The notes under the pieces are model-generated. The model saw only the letters and a program-made list of their open reading frames with translations. It did no database searches and was not told the origin of the DNA. DNA of 15,733 nucleotides from DASWRT01 sp036403035 (GTDB lineage: Bacteria > Pseudomonadota > Alphaproteobacteria > ATCC43930 > CGMCC-115725). Made by a program: the position numbers and the translations under genes. Every line of letters starts with the position of its first letter. Positions within the stretch are counted from its first letter, which is position 1. The stretch is taken from the NCBI GenBank assembly GCA_036403035.1, contig DASWRT010000337.1, forward strand, positions 1 to 15,733. Direction: 5' to 3'. Below are positions 1-5,566 of the stretch, in pieces.

Positions 1-35
1 CGTCCGTCGCGTTAAAGCGTTTTCCATTCTTCTAT

Positions 36-66
36 CCCCCGATCCCCAACCATCCCCCCGATCCCC
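36..66 (-). other. Potential G-quadruplex motif past otnC
   Basis: Read on the minus strand this stretch has four G-runs of 4, 6, 4 and 5 bases separated by loops of 3 (ATC), 6 and 3 (ATC) bases, which meets the usual four-run intramolecular quadruplex rule. It is also an imperfect direct repeat of a 12-13 base unit (C-run, GAT, CCCC on the plus strand). It begins about 19 bases past the otnC stop codon, so it would lie in the 3' end of the otnKC transcript. The motif is directly visible; folding and function are inference. No other gene is seen in bases 1-85. Confidence 0.6.
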
Positions 67-85
67 TTACAAGGTTCCGTTTTCC

Positions 86-739
86 TCAGCTTGGGAACGC
101 CTCCCGCAATTCGCGCACCTGCTCGGCGGTGAGGTGGCGGACGTGGCAGCCGCGGAGCAGGAGGTGGAGCTTCGCCGTTTCCTCAAGCTCCTCGATCGCG
201 TCGGCGGCGGCGCTCAGCGAGGTGCCGGCGACGACCGGGCCGTGGTTCGCCAGCAGCACGGCGTGATGCCGGCCGGCGAGGGCGCGCACCGCGTCGGCGA
301 GGCCGAGGTCGCCGGGCCGGTAGTAGGGCACGAGCGGCAGCGCGCCGACGCGCATCACGTAATAGGCGGTGATCGGCGGCAGCGCGTCGGCGGGGTCCAG
401 GTCGGCGAGGCACGAAACGGCGACCGCGTGCGTCGAGTGCAGGTGCACGACGGCGCCGGCGCCGGACCGCTCCTCGTACATTGCGCGGTGCAGGAAGCTC
501 TCCTTGGTCGGCTTGTCGCCGGCGAGCAGCGCGCCCGCGGCGTCGAGCCGCGAGAGCCGCGCCGGGTCGAGCCGGCCGAGCGACGAGCCGGTCGGCGTCA
601 TCAGCGTGCCGCCGTCCGGCAGCCGCACGCTGATATTCCCCGAACTGCCGGGCGTCAGGCCGCGCTCGAACAGCGAGGCGGCGATCCGGCAGATCTCCTC
701 GCGGATCTTGTCCTCGGCGGCGGGGGCGGCGCCGTTCAC
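86..739 (-). CDS. otnC: 3-oxo-tetronate 4-phosphate decarboxylase, class II aldolase family
   Basis: A 217-residue cytoplasmic class II aldolase/adducin-type enzyme, the usual length for the family. The known OtnC reaction decarboxylates 3-oxo-tetronate 4-phosphate to a triose phosphate (dihydroxyacetone phosphate). Visible features are GSSGNIS at 31-37 and TPTG at 48-51 (phosphate- and substrate-binding region), a catalytic-type Glu at 80 in KESFLH, and the metal ligands H99 and H101 in HLHSTH and H166 in NHGPVV. The start chosen is GTG at 739: it overlaps the otnK stop as GTGA, the signature of translational coupling, and family homology begins right after it. The same frame stays open far upstream, but that extension is Arg-rich shadow sequence opposite otnK. 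A generic L-fuculose-phosphate-type aldolase is the alternative; the otnK partner makes OtnC the better call. Confidence 0.88.
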   Translation of the reverse strand: MNGAAPAAEDKIREEICRIAASLFERGLTPGSSGNISVRLPDGGTLMTPTGSSLGRLDPARLSRLDAAGALLAGDKPTKESFLHRAMYEERSGAGAVVHLHSTHAVAVSCLADLDPADALPPITAYYVMRVGALPLVPYYRPGDLGLADAVRALAGRHHAVLLANHGPVVAGTSLSAAADAIEELEETAKLHLLLRGCHVRHLTAEQVRELREAFPS

Positions 740-2022
740 GGCGCGGTCTCCGCGGCGCGGAGGAAGAAGTCCGCCGCGCCGAAATTGCCCGACTTCAGGG
801 CGAGCGCGAGCGGCGGTTCGTCGAGGCTCGCGGTCCACGGCACGCCGGGGTCGATCTGCGGGCCGATGCGCAGCCCGGTGACGCCGAGCGCCTTGACCAC
901 GGCCCCGGAGGTCTCGCCGCCCGCGACGACGAAGCGGCGCACGCCGGCGCGCTCGCGCAGCCCGGCGGCGACCGCGGCGAGCGCCGCCTCGACCAGCGCG
1001 CCTGCCTGTTCGCGGCCGAGCCGTTCCTGCGCGGCGCGCACCCGCTCCGGCGGGGCGCTCGCCGAGACCAGCACCGGTCCTCCTCCCGCACCGAGGCGCT
1101 GCATCGCCCAGTCGAGCGCCGCCGCGGCTTGCCCGCCGCTCCCCACGGCGGCAAGCGGGTCGATCTCGAAGACGGGGCGGCCGGCGGCGCGCATTGCCTC
1201 GACCTGCGCCAGCGTCGCGGTCGAGCACGATCCGGACAACACGGCGACGGGGCCGCCGACCGCGGGCAGTGCGTCCGCCGCCAGCCCTTCGGGCAGGAGC
1301 CCGGCGCGGCGGAAATTGCCGGGAACGCCGAGCGCGATCCCCGAGCCGCCGGTGATCAGCGGCAGGTCCGTCATGGCCGCGCCGATCGCGTGCAGATCCT
1401 CGTCGCCGGCCGCATCGACGATCGCATGCCGCACGCCCTGGCCGCGCAACGACGCGAACGCGGCGCGGATCGCATCGGGGCCGCGCCGGACGTCGGCGAA
1501 GCGGACGAGGCCGACGCGGTGCGGCGTCTGGCGGGCGAGGACGCGGACGAGGCTCGCGTCGGTCATCGGCGTCAGCGGGTGGTGCCGCATCCCGGACTCC
1601 GAGAGCAGCCCGTCGCCGACGAAGAGATACCCGTTGAAGATCGTCCGCCCGTTCTCCGGGAAGGCCGGGCAGAAGATCGTGAAGTCGCCGCCCATGGCGT
1701 CGAGCAACGCATCGGCGACCGGTCCGATATTGCCGGCGTCTGTCGAATCGAAGGTCGAGCAGTACTTGAACATCGCCTGCCGGATGCCGCCGGTGCGCCG
1801 CAGCCATTCCAGCGCGGCAAGCGACTGCGCGACCGCCTCGTCCGCGGGAATCGTGCGGCTCTTCAGCGCGACGACGACCGCGTCGGCATCCGGCGGCGGC
1901 AAGGCGCCGGGCGAGGGCACGTCGATGAGCTGCACCGTCCGCATGCCGCCGCGGACCAGCGTATTGGCGAGATCGGTCGCGCCGGTAAAGTCGTCGGCGA
2001 CCGCTCCGAACAGGATCGGCAA
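736..2022 (-). CDS. otnK: 3-oxo-tetronate kinase, four-carbon acid sugar kinase family (DUF1537)
   Basis: A 428-residue kinase that phosphorylates 3-oxo-tetronate at O4 with ATP, feeding OtnC. The N-terminal sugar-binding domain shows ADDFTGATD at 9-17 and KYCSTFDSTDAGNIG at 86-100. The C-terminal nucleotide-binding domain shows VLSGSCSTAT at 261-270, VVAGGETSGAVV at 365-376 and LKSGNFGAADFF at 409-420. All are hallmarks of the family, and the length is normal. An ATG exists in frame at 2097, but the 25 residues it would add look non-homologous. A TTG at 2022 has a strong GGGAGGAAA ribosome site in front of it and begins exactly where family homology begins, so TTG is preferred. otnC follows with a 4-base overlap. 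The dehydrogenase and isomerase that usually make the substrate are not in the window. Confidence 0.9.
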   Translation of the reverse strand: MPILFGAVADDFTGATDLANTLVRGGMRTVQLIDVPSPGALPPPDADAVVVALKSRTIPADEAVAQSLAALEWLRRTGGIRQAMFKYCSTFDSTDAGNIGPVADALLDAMGGDFTIFCPAFPENGRTIFNGYLFVGDGLLSESGMRHHPLTPMTDASLVRVLARQTPHRVGLVRFADVRRGPDAIRAAFASLRGQGVRHAIVDAAGDEDLHAIGAAMTDLPLITGGSGIALGVPGNFRRAGLLPEGLAADALPAVGGPVAVLSGSCSTATLAQVEAMRAAGRPVFEIDPLAAVGSGGQAAAALDWAMQRLGAGGGPVLVSASAPPERVRAAQERLGREQAGALVEAALAAVAAGLRERAGVRRFVVAGGETSGAVVKALGVTGLRIGPQIDPGVPWTASLDEPPLALALKSGNFGAADFFLRAAETAP

Positions 2023-2024
2023 CG

Positions 2025-2033
2025 TTTCCTCCC
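2025..2033 (-). promoter_or_regulatory. Ribosome binding site deciding the TTG start of otnK
   Basis: The minus strand reads GGGAGGAAA here, two bases before the TTG at 2022; the GGAGG core is five bases from the start. It is one of the best Shine-Dalgarno matches in the window and argues against the upstream in-frame ATG at 2097. Confidence 0.75.
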
Positions 2034-2170
2034 GTGTTGTCGGTTTCGAGCATAGGATCGGCTGGGCGGATGAGCCAGCGCCGCCGCCGCTGCTCATGGC
2101 GGCGCCTGATGCTTTCGCGTGTTTCGTGATAACGTTCCGATCAACTTAAAGGAGAAAACAGGTTCGGATC
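2034..2170. promoter_or_regulatory. Divergent intergenic region between otnK and the HD-GYP gene
   Basis: This short region must hold the promoters of both divergent genes. It contains a perfect 8-bp inverted repeat (GCGCCGCC at 2078-2085, GGCGGCGC at 2098-2105, 12-base loop) and a 5-bp one (GCTGG 2061-2065, CCAGC 2075-2079). Bases 2127-2143 (TGAT, then an AACGTT centre, then ATCA) form a partial dyad that might be an operator half-site. I do not see convincing -35/-10 pairs. GGAG at 2151-2154 is the only ribosome site for the plus-strand gene and lies a long 16 bases from its ATG. Confidence 0.4.
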
Positions 2171-3469
2171 ATGCCGCGTGCCGCCGCGTCGCCACCCGAC
2201 GACAGCGCCAATTCCACTGCCGGGCAGGCCGCGGGCGTGCATGGCAATCCCGTGCTGGAGTTCCTCGACTTCATCGACGAGGCGCGCACGCAGCCTTTGC
2301 CGCGCCTGCTCTATCGCGTGCTGCTGAAGGCGCGGCAGCTGACGGACGCCGAAGCCGGCTCGATCTTCCTCGTGCAGGGAACGGGCCAGCGCCGGCGGCT
2401 GGTGCCCGGCAGCCTTCAGAACGATGTCGTGAGGGTGCCGGCGTCGTCGTTCTCGCTGCCGGTGTCGCGGGGCTCGATCGCCGGCTACGTCGCGGCGACC
2501 GGCGAGACGCTGTTCCTGGACGATCTGCACGCGATCCCGCCCGACCGGCCATTCGCGCACCGGCAGGAACTCGACCGCCGGAACCGCTACGTCAGCAAGA
2601 CGATGCTCGCCTTCCCGCTGACCAACGGCCGGGGCAGCGTCGCCGCCGTCGTGCAGCTCATCAACCGGCGGCCGAACGGCAGCGCGGCGCCGCTGCCGTT
2701 CGAGCCGCGCCATGCGGCCCTGATCGCCCCGGTCAACCATTTCGCCGGCCGCGCGATCGAACGCGCCGCGATGAGCGAGGCGATTGTCGAGAAGAACCGC
2801 CGGCTCAGGGCGCAGCGGCAGCGCATCCTGGCGCTCCAGGCCGAAACCGAAGACGCCTTCATGCTGTCGATCCGGCTCCTCGCCAAGGCCGCCGAGCTGC
2901 ACGACGAGGTCACCGGCAACCACATCGTGCGCGTCAACGAGTATTCCTATGCGCTGGCGCGCCATGCCGGGCAGGCGCAGGCATGGTGCGACGAGATCCG
3001 ATACAGCGCGCAGCTCCACGACGTCGGCAAGATGAGCATCGACGCGGCGGTGCTGAAGAAGAAGGGCGGGCTCACGTCCGAGGAGTGGGGGGAGATGCGG
3101 CGCCACCCGTTCTACGGCTACGAGATCCTGCGCCAGTCGCCGCGGCTCGCGATGGCCGCCGACATCGCGCGCTGCCACCATGAGAAATGGGACGGCAGCG
3201 GCTACCCGGCTCGGCTCGCCGGAGAGGCGATCCCGCTCTCCGCCCGCATCGTCGCGGTCGCCGACATCTACGACGCGCTCCGCTCGGCGCGGCCGTACAA
3301 GCCCGGCTTTTCGCATGACGAGACGTGCCGGATCATGCTCGAAGGCGATGGGCGAATCGATCCGGACGCCCATTTCGATCCGGACCTCCTGGCGGTCTTC
3401 GCGGCGAACCATCAGGAGATGGACCGGATCTGGCTCTCGCTTCGGGACGACGGCGCGCCGCCCGCCTGA
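2171..3469 (+). CDS. GAF and HD-GYP domain protein, probable cyclic-di-GMP phosphodiesterase
   Basis: A 432-residue soluble protein without membrane segments. Residues about 40-200 form a GAF-type sensory domain, a helical linker of about 195-230 follows (EKNRRLRAQRQRILALQAE, coiled-coil-like), and residues about 230-420 form an HD-GYP domain. Visible catalytic elements are the HD pair H283/D284 in LHDVGK with K287, H312 in RHPFYG, HHE at 336-338, the GYP signature GSGYP at 342-346 and D365 in VADIYDAL. The full metal-binding set appears intact, so an active enzyme hydrolysing cyclic di-GMP is expected; the GAF ligand cannot be told. The ATG at 2171 is the only reasonable start in frame, though GGAG is 16 bases away. 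It is divergent from otnK and separate from the downstream AT-rich promoter region. Confidence 0.9.
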   Translation: MPRAAASPPDDSANSTAGQAAGVHGNPVLEFLDFIDEARTQPLPRLLYRVLLKARQLTDAEAGSIFLVQGTGQRRRLVPGSLQNDVVRVPASSFSLPVSRGSIAGYVAATGETLFLDDLHAIPPDRPFAHRQELDRRNRYVSKTMLAFPLTNGRGSVAAVVQLINRRPNGSAAPLPFEPRHAALIAPVNHFAGRAIERAAMSEAIVEKNRRLRAQRQRILALQAETEDAFMLSIRLLAKAAELHDEVTGNHIVRVNEYSYALARHAGQAQAWCDEIRYSAQLHDVGKMSIDAAVLKKKGGLTSEEWGEMRRHPFYGYEILRQSPRLAMAADIARCHHEKWDGSGYPARLAGEAIPLSARIVAVADIYDALRSARPYKPGFSHDETCRIMLEGDGRIDPDAHFDPDLLAVFAANHQEMDRIWLSLRDDGAPPA

Positions 3470-3491
3470 CCGATATTGCCCTGTCAGAGGG

Positions 3492-3520
3492 TTTAGAATA
3501 TACAACGAACAAGGTATGAT
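3492..3520 (+). promoter_or_regulatory. Candidate promoter P2 (TTTAGA-17-TATGAT)
   Basis: TTTAGA at 3492-3497 and TATGAT at 3515-3520 are separated by 17 bases. The -10 box matches five of six consensus bases and the -35 four of six. It lies in the AT-rich gap between the HD-GYP gene and the cupredoxin gene, just upstream of a second and better promoter-like pair. Confidence 0.4.
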
Positions 3521-3525
3521 TGCTC

Positions 3526-3554
3526 TTGAAAGCGCGAATGACTCGCAATATAAC
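3526..3554 (+). promoter_or_regulatory. Candidate sigma-70-type promoter P1 (TTGAAA-17-TATAAC)
   Basis: TTGAAA at 3526-3531 and TATAAC at 3549-3554 are separated by exactly 17 bases, each with five of six consensus matches. Transcription would begin near 3561, about 30 bases before the GTG of the cupredoxin gene. This is the most consensus-like promoter I see in this GC-rich window and suggests strong expression of the cupredoxin/beta-barrel pair. Confidence 0.6.
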
Positions 3555-3590
3555 TGATAGTGCGTTTCATTCTTAAACGGAAAAAGCGCC

Positions 3591-3956
3591 GTGCAGCATC
3601 GTTCCTTGCGTCACACCGTATCGATCGTCCTTGCCATCGCTGCCATCGGCGGCAGCGGGGCCGTCTCGCTCCGGACCGCCCGTGCCGCCGACGAGCCCGC
3701 TTACATCCTGACCGTCAAGGACCACCGGTTCGACCCGACGGAATTGACCATCCCGGCGAACACGAAGGTGGCGATCACCGTCAAGAACCTCGATCCGACG
3801 CCGGAAGAGTTCGAAAGCACCGAACTGCGGCGGGAGAAGGTCGTCGCGGGCGGCCAGGAGATCGTCGTCTATATCGGCCCGCTCCGGCCCGGCCGGTACG
3901 AGTTCTTCGGCGACTTCAACCCGAAGACCGCGCGCGGTCATATCGTGGCCAAGTAG
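3591..3956 (+). CDS. Secreted cupredoxin-fold protein (Cupredoxin_1, EfeO/P19-associated type)
   Basis: A 121-residue protein with a Sec signal peptide (basic start, hydrophobic run about 9-27, likely cleavage after ARA at 32), leaving a periplasmic domain of about 89 residues. FDPTELTIPANTKV, LDPTPEEFEST and GDFNPKTARG are typical of small cupredoxin-fold proteins that accompany iron or copper import systems. There is no cysteine, so the classical blue-copper ligand set is absent; H45 and H117 are the histidines left in the mature domain. The start is GTG at 3591 with a modest GGAA about 8 bases before it. The next gene starts 11 bases after its stop, so the two are probably one transcript. 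No FTR1 permease, P19 protein or ferredoxin accompanies it here, so the partner is unknown. Confidence 0.75.
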   Translation: MQHRSLRHTVSIVLAIAAIGGSGAVSLRTARAADEPAYILTVKDHRFDPTELTIPANTKVAITVKNLDPTPEEFESTELRREKVVAGGQEIVVYIGPLRPGRYEFFGDFNPKTARGHIVAK

Positions 3957-3967
3957 GAGCGGCCGCG

Positions 3968-4792
3968 ATGCGTCTCCTTTCGTGCCTTCCGATGCCGGGT
4001 TGCGCCTGGCCGAAGCCTCCAGGCCTTGTCGCCGCGGCGGCGGTGCTCCTCTCCGCCCTGTCCTGGTCGTGCCTGACCTCGACCGGGGCTCGTGCGGAAT
4101 TCAAAGTGCGTTCTCCGATCGTCGACTACCGCGAGTTCGAGTTCGAGCACAACGGCGACACCACCTTCGACAAGGCGAAGAGCGGCCGGAGCAACAATCA
4201 GAGCTATACGAACGAAATCGGGGTTGGAGCCTTCCCCAATTGGTTCGTCGAACTCGAGGGAGAATGGGCGGCGCCGTCCGGCGAGAACCTTCGTTACGAA
4301 GCGACGACGATCGAGAATACTTTCCAGTTGACGCCGCAGGGCAAGTACTGGGCCGATCTTGGTTTCTTCGCGGAGTATTCGCACGCGGCCAGCCGGGGAG
4401 ATCCGGACTCGTTCACCTTCGGTCCGCTGGTCCAGAAGGAGCTGCCGGATTTCCTTGGAACCGACACGCTGCATACGCTGAACCTTTTGGTGTCGAAGGA
4501 GGTCGGCCACAACCGTACCGACGACACCGGCTTCTTTTATGCATGGCAATCGCGGCTGCGCCTCGACCCGCTGTTCGAGCCCGGCATCGAAATATATGGC
4601 GAAGTCGGCGACATCGAGCATCCCGGCAAGCTCGCCGACCAGCAGCACCGCATCGGGCCGGTGCTGGTCGGCCTGTACAACTTCTTCGGGTACGGCAAGG
4701 TCAAGTACGAGATCGGATACCTGTTCGGTCTCACCCGGGCCACGGAAGACGGCGCGGTCCGGTGGCGGCTGGAGTACGAGATCCCGTTCTGA
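3968..4792 (+). CDS. Probable outer-membrane beta-barrel protein, function unknown
   Basis: A 274-residue protein with a long N-terminal export signal (hydrophobic run about 19-33, likely cleavage after ARA at 43). The mature part alternates polar and hydrophobic residues in short strands with many aromatic residues (WFVELEGEWA, YWADLGFFAEYS, VKYEIGYLFGL) and ends in Phe (RLEYEIPF), the usual C-terminal signature of outer-membrane barrels recognised by BamA. I do not recognise a more specific family. The ATG at 3968 has AGGAG at 3955-3959, overlapping the stop of the cupredoxin gene, which implies coupled expression. The frame is open upstream, but that part is a shadow of the cupredoxin gene. 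A role in metal or small-solute passage across the outer membrane together with the cupredoxin is inference only. Confidence 0.7.
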   Translation: MRLLSCLPMPGCAWPKPPGLVAAAAVLLSALSWSCLTSTGARAEFKVRSPIVDYREFEFEHNGDTTFDKAKSGRSNNQSYTNEIGVGAFPNWFVELEGEWAAPSGENLRYEATTIENTFQLTPQGKYWADLGFFAEYSHAASRGDPDSFTFGPLVQKELPDFLGTDTLHTLNLLVSKEVGHNRTDDTGFFYAWQSRLRLDPLFEPGIEIYGEVGDIEHPGKLADQQHRIGPVLVGLYNFFGYGKVKYEIGYLFGLTRATEDGAVRWRLEYEIPF

Positions 4793-4834
4793 GCGGTCTT
4801 GCCGGCTTGCGCGGTTCCTTGGGAGAAACCCGGT

Positions 4835-5413
4835 TCAAAGATGGATCAGCGTCGGCGCGAACCAGCCGAGCAAAGACAGCGCGACGCCGGCGATCCCGAG
4901 CCCGCCGGCAATGTAGACGAGCGCGAGGACGCCAGTGATCACCGACGCCGAGGCCAGCACGATCGCGAGCTGGAACGCCGCCGAGCCGTATTCGAACTGG
5001 TGATAGGCCGCGAGCGCGTGGTCGCGCCGGTCCTCGGCCGCCTTGGCGCGCGCCGCCAGCTCGCGCCGCCCTTCCTGCGTCGACGGCTCGGTGTCGTAGC
5101 GTTCCGCCGCCGCCTGCCACTTCGCGATCCGCTTCGCCACAATCTCCGCGCGGTCCGGCGGCGCCGCGCCCGGCCCCAGCGCGTCGAGCGCCTCGGCGGC
5201 GGTCCGGACGGTGGTCATCCGGATCGTCTTCGCCTGGAAGAAGGCCCAGAGGTTCGCCGCCTCGATGTTCGCGGATACCGAGTTGTTCTGCGCGCTCTTG
5301 CCGCCCATTTCGGAGATCGCGAGCAACGCCGCGAGCACCGTGATCAGGATCGCGACGCCCTTGTTGGCGTGCCCCGCCTCGTGGATCTTCTCGTGCGCCT
5401 CGTGGACTTCCAA
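4835..5413 (-). CDS. DUF4337 family membrane protein
   Basis: A 192-residue inner-membrane protein. It starts MEVHEAHEKIHEAGHANKG, has a transmembrane helix at about 19-36, then the conserved stretch ANIEAANLWAFFQAKTIRMTTVRTA at about 48-72, a long charged helical region to about 140 (periplasmic or cytoplasmic, probably coiled), and two C-terminal transmembrane helices at about 146-168 and 170-188. This order is that of DUF4337 proteins, whose function is unknown. No ATG fits: the start is TTG at 5413, preceded by GGGAG at 5421-5425 with a 7-base spacer, and family homology begins at that residue. It is convergent with the beta-barrel gene (42-base gap, no clear terminator) and divergent from urc1. 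Confidence 0.78.
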   Translation of the reverse strand: MEVHEAHEKIHEAGHANKGVAILITVLAALLAISEMGGKSAQNNSVSANIEAANLWAFFQAKTIRMTTVRTAAEALDALGPGAAPPDRAEIVAKRIAKWQAAAERYDTEPSTQEGRRELAARAKAAEDRRDHALAAYHQFEYGSAAFQLAIVLASASVITGVLALVYIAGGLGIAGVALSLLGWFAPTLIHL

Positions 5414-5420
5414 GATACGG

Positions 5421-5425
5421 CTCCC
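5421..5425 (-). promoter_or_regulatory. Ribosome binding site deciding the TTG start of the DUF4337 gene
   Basis: The minus strand reads GGGAG, seven bases before TTG at 5413. No ATG or GTG in frame lies near the beginning of the conserved protein, so this site fixes the start. Confidence 0.65.
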
Positions 5426-5566
5426 GCAGAAGGAAGAGGCATGGGACAGGACTAGTCGGGGCGCTTGCTTGACACGGACGCGAGCGCCGCGCAACCATCG
5501 TATTTTGACAGGCAGGAGCCGTCGAATCGTCGCGCGCGCGGCGGGCGGCGGCGATGGTATCGCTTT
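5426..5566. promoter_or_regulatory. Divergent promoter region between DUF4337 and urc1
   Basis: Two exact TTGACA hexamers on the plus strand (5469-5474 and 5505-5510), 36 bases apart, are candidate -35 boxes for the URC operon; no good -10 box is visible at 16-18 bases from either. An 8-bp palindrome GACTAGTC lies at 5450-5457. No ribosome site of note precedes the urc1 ATG. Confidence 0.35.

Noticed and set aside
740..2053. Long minus-strand frame extending otnC upstream to about 650 residues
   Set aside because: The extension is Arg/Ala/Gly-rich, has no family signature and lies opposite phase to otnK, which fully explains the DNA. otnC has a coupled GTG start at 739.
134..2149. 671-residue plus-strand open frame across otnC and otnK
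   Set aside because: It is an antisense shadow produced by high GC at third positions, with low-complexity composition and no domain signature.
2141..3505. 454-residue minus-strand open frame across the HD-GYP gene
   Set aside because: The GAF/HD-GYP protein on the other strand has all its catalytic motifs; the antisense frame shows none.
5465..5566. 34-residue N-terminal extension of urc1 from a TTG at 5465
   Set aside because: The leader is Arg-rich without homology, and the candidate -35 hexamers would fall inside it. ATG 5567 fits family homology, though its ribosome site is poor.
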